Shown here: one piece after another, positions 61,964-64,000 of the stretch | Numbering within the stretch: position 1 is the stretch's first letter | Layout of the letters: every line of letters starts with the position of its first letter | Assembly: GCF_947501385.1 (NCBI RefSeq) | Contig: NZ_CANMVP010000003.1 | Coordinates: 124,001 to 188,000, forward strand | DNA from: an uncultured Polaribacter sp. | GTDB lineage: Bacteria > Bacteroidota > Bacteroidia > Flavobacteriales > Flavobacteriaceae | DNA: 64,000 nt | Reading direction: 5' to 3' | The notes under the pieces: generated by a model | Told to the model about the DNA's origin: nothing | The model's input: only the letters and a program-made list of their open reading frames with translations | Database searches by the model: none | Translations under genes and position numbers: made by a program

Positions 61964-62986
61964 TTATATTCCCTTCAAACGGTTTACAAACAAAGCAAAA
62001 TCTTCTTTACTTGGCGGGTTTCCATCAAAAGGCAAAATATCCCAAGCGCCATTTTCAAAGAAGATTGTAAAATTAAAAACCGAAGTGTTTATATCTTCAG
62101 GATTTAACATCGGATACCGTAAATCTGTATAGGTATAAGTGCCTATTTTTTCTTGTTTAGAAATTCGATAATAGTTGTTGCTAAACCACGCCAAAGTTTT
62201 TAAGTTTTCATCACGCATATCAATTAAATCGTGATTTTTATCTATGGTTATAATCTTATCTGCGGTTGCACTTTTATCTAATAGCGAATAAAAAGTAAGA
62301 TGATATTTATCTTTAGTTTCTGCAACTGCATACCATAAAATAGTATTCAATATTGAAGGTTGTGCCGAAAAACGATCGATAGAAATTCCTGCTTTTTTAA
62401 AAGATTTTCTGAAAACAGTATCGATATAAAATTTATTTCCAATGGTAAATAGCATATAAGTAGCACTGATATAAATTCCTGCTTTTGTCCATTTTAATCT
62501 TTTTGAATTTGTTCTTTTGAAGAATAAAACCACAATCATACAAATTAAAAAAGGCAACGTATATAAAGGGTCTACAACAGAAATGTTATTAAAAGCTATT
62601 CTGTAATCAGAAAAAGGCGCAAACAATTGTGTGCCGTAAGGCGTAAAACAATCTAAAATAGGATGTGTAAATATCGATAAAAAGAAAAGCCAGATCCAAT
62701 CTTTTGGAGTGGTAGATTCTTTTCTCTTTCCTGTATTATAAATAGTGTAAACGAAGTAACCAAAAATAAAACTTCCTAAAACGGCAAATAAAATAGAATG
62801 CATAAAACCGCGATGAAAAGCCATCGCTTGAATTTCATTACTATATAAAAAGCGACCCATAAAAACGTCTAAATCTGGTATTGTTCCACCAATTGCACCA
62901 AACAATATTGCCCTATTTCCAATTTTTTTACCAAGCGCAATTTCGCCACAAGCAGCACCTAAAACAATTTGTGTTAATGAATCCAT
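61964..62986 (-). CDS. YdjM-type metal-dependent membrane hydrolase-like protein
   Basis: The 340-residue protein has about five membrane helices in its first 200 residues and the family pattern HxxxTHS-like: IPDLDVFMG (about 36-44), FHRGFMHSILF (about 58-68) and FFLSIFTHPILDCFTPYG (about 102-119). These carry the conserved His/Asp residues of YdjM (DUF457) proteins. The C-terminal 120 residues are soluble. Activity of the family is poorly defined. It is a lone gene divergent from nhaC. Confidence 0.85.
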   Translation of the reverse strand: MDSLTQIVLGAACGEIALGKKIGNRAILFGAIGGTIPDLDVFMGRFLYSNEIQAMAFHRGFMHSILFAVLGSFIFGYFVYTIYNTGKRKESTTPKDWIWLFFLSIFTHPILDCFTPYGTQLFAPFSDYRIAFNNISVVDPLYTLPFLICMIVVLFFKRTNSKRLKWTKAGIYISATYMLFTIGNKFYIDTVFRKSFKKAGISIDRFSAQPSILNTILWYAVAETKDKYHLTFYSLLDKSATADKIITIDKNHDLIDMRDENLKTLAWFSNNYYRISKQEKIGTYTYTDLRYPMLNPEDINTSVFNFTIFFENGAWDILPFDGNPPSKEDFALFVNRLKGI

Positions 62987-63064
62987 GAGGGCAAAAGTAA
63001 GTCAACCAAATCAATTTGCATAACTTCTCCTAAAATCGTAACATTACATAACTAAACTTATAGA

Positions 63065-64000
63065 ATGCAAGACGAAAATAATCTATCAGAAATACATATT
63101 GAAGATCAAAAAATCACAGACAATAAAGAATTAAACTTATTAGAATCTTTAATTCCCGTAGTAATTTTAATGTGCTTATTGGCATATAACATCTTTTTTG
63201 TTGAGGGACAAGAATGGTTTGGAGCTTATACAAATCAATATATTTTATTAATGGGAGGTTTGGTTGCCGCAGCAGTTGGTTTTTTCAACAAAGTTTCTTT
63301 TTTAAGAATGATTTCTGAAGTTTGGGAAAACTGGAAAAGTGTTTTTGTGCCTATAATGATTTTGTTTTTAGTGGGTGCATTGGCAGGAACTTGGTTGGTT
63401 AGTGGTATTATTCCTGCGATGGTTTATTATGGCTTACAAGTGCTAAGTCCTGAAATATTTTTACCAGCCTCTGTAATAATTGCAGCCATTATTTCTATTG
63501 CTACAGGAAGTTCTTGGACAACTTCTGCAACCGTTGGTATTGCTTTGGTTGGTATTGGAAGCGCACTAGGAATTCCTACAGGAATGATTGCCGGCGCCGT
63601 AATTTCTGGAGCCTATTTTGGCGATAAAATGTCGCCACTTTCTGATACTACAAATCTAGCACCAGCAATGGCAGGAACAGATTTATTTACACATATAAAA
63701 TACATGGCGTATACAACGGTACCAACAATTATAATAACATTGATTGTATTTGCCGTTTTAAGCGGAACCATAGACACTACTGGTAGTACAGACATAAGTA
63801 ATTTATTAGCATCTATAGACAATACATTCAATATTTCTCTTTGGTTATTTTTAGTGCCAGGAATTGTAATAGCATTGATTTTAATGAAAACAAAACCATT
63901 AATTGCTTTGGGAACAGGGGTTGTTTTAGCTGCCGTTTTTGCCTTTATTTTTCAAAGTGATGTTTTAGAAAGTTTATCAGATTCTAAGTTACAATCAATT
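63065..64000 (+). CDS. nhaC: NhaC-family Na+/H+ antiporter, 5' part only
   Basis: This frame is open from the ATG at 63065 to the window edge (312 codons, incomplete). After a hydrophilic, acidic N-terminus of about 30 residues, about eight membrane helices are visible. They carry the family blocks AAIISIATGSSWTTSATVG and GAYFGDKMSPLSDTTNLAP (about 182-200), which form the ion path. It should exchange cytoplasmic Na+ for protons, fitting a marine lifestyle. Full NhaC proteins are about 450-490 residues, so about a third is missing here. Confidence 0.92.
   Translation, partial: MQDENNLSEIHIEDQKITDNKELNLLESLIPVVILMCLLAYNIFFVEGQEWFGAYTNQYILLMGGLVAAAVGFFNKVSFLRMISEVWENWKSVFVPIMILFLVGALAGTWLVSGIIPAMVYYGLQVLSPEIFLPASVIIAAIISIATGSSWTTSATVGIALVGIGSALGIPTGMIAGAVISGAYFGDKMSPLSDTTNLAPAMAGTDLFTHIKYMAYTTVPTIIITLIVFAVLSGTIDTTGSTDISNLLASIDNTFNISLWLFLVPGIVIALILMKTKPLIALGTGVVLAAVFAFIFQSDVLESLSDSKLQSI

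Overview
The window is a low-GC chromosome segment from a marine-type member of Flavobacteriaceae (Bacteroidota), most like Polaribacter or Tenacibaculum. The evidence is the gliding genes gldB and gldC, a FecI/FecR/SusC/SusD cassette, Bacteroidota-only families (DUF2480, DUF3078, DUF2490), and many -7 boxes of the type TAnnTTTG, the flavobacterial promoter signature. The genus is inferred from memory of gene order. I see no rRNA, tRNA, CRISPR array, insertion sequence or prophage.

Layout. 1-12 kb: rsmI, a cupin, aspS, a ClC channel, a GlpQ phosphodiesterase, a secreted-type nuclease and hflX. 12-18 kb: a HigBA-like toxin-antitoxin pair, a CNNM/CBS protein, two tandem DUF3078 proteins, and a Fe-S assembly cluster (sufE, sufT, DUF2480) interrupted by an MntA/HepT pair whose HepT is broken. 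18-31 kb: a PfkB kinase, a long PurF-type protein, a nutrient-uptake cassette (sigma, anti-sigma, SusC, SusD, thioredoxin-like lipoprotein), superoxide dismutase and fbp. 31-43 kb: lysC, a two-domain acyltransferase of the ornithine/glycine-lipid type, a sulfatase, tig-clpP-clpX and dnaG. 43-51 kb: nadE, gldBC, an OmpA protein, a FolK/deoxynucleoside-kinase fusion, pnp and rpsO. 51-55.5 kb: the phenylalanine/tyrosine operon (pheA, aminotransferase, tyrA, DAHP synthase-chorismate mutase). 56-64 kb: rsgA, dtd, a YceI lipoprotein, a CPBP protease with an Lrp regulator divergent from a methionine-lyase-like enzyme, a YdjM-like membrane protein, and an NhaC antiporter cut by the window edge.

The most interesting find is upstream of pheA. 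A flavobacterial promoter is followed by a 26-codon ORF containing the run FYFYFYFF, then a terminator hairpin with nine Ts. The end of that ORF can form a 12-bp alternative helix with the 5' arm of the terminator. This is the full architecture of ribosome-mediated attenuation, placed directly before an operon that makes Phe and Tyr. Neither the leader ORF nor a 43-codon ORF behind dnaG appears in ordinary gene calls because of their size.

The intergenic space holds several dispersed palindromic repeat families. One is a 31-bp palindrome whose arms change in a compensated way between copies. Another is a GCGTT...AACGC structured element seen twice on opposite strands. There is also a four-copy palindromic array inside the aromatic operon. 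Coordinates and pairings were read by eye; no folding or database search was run.
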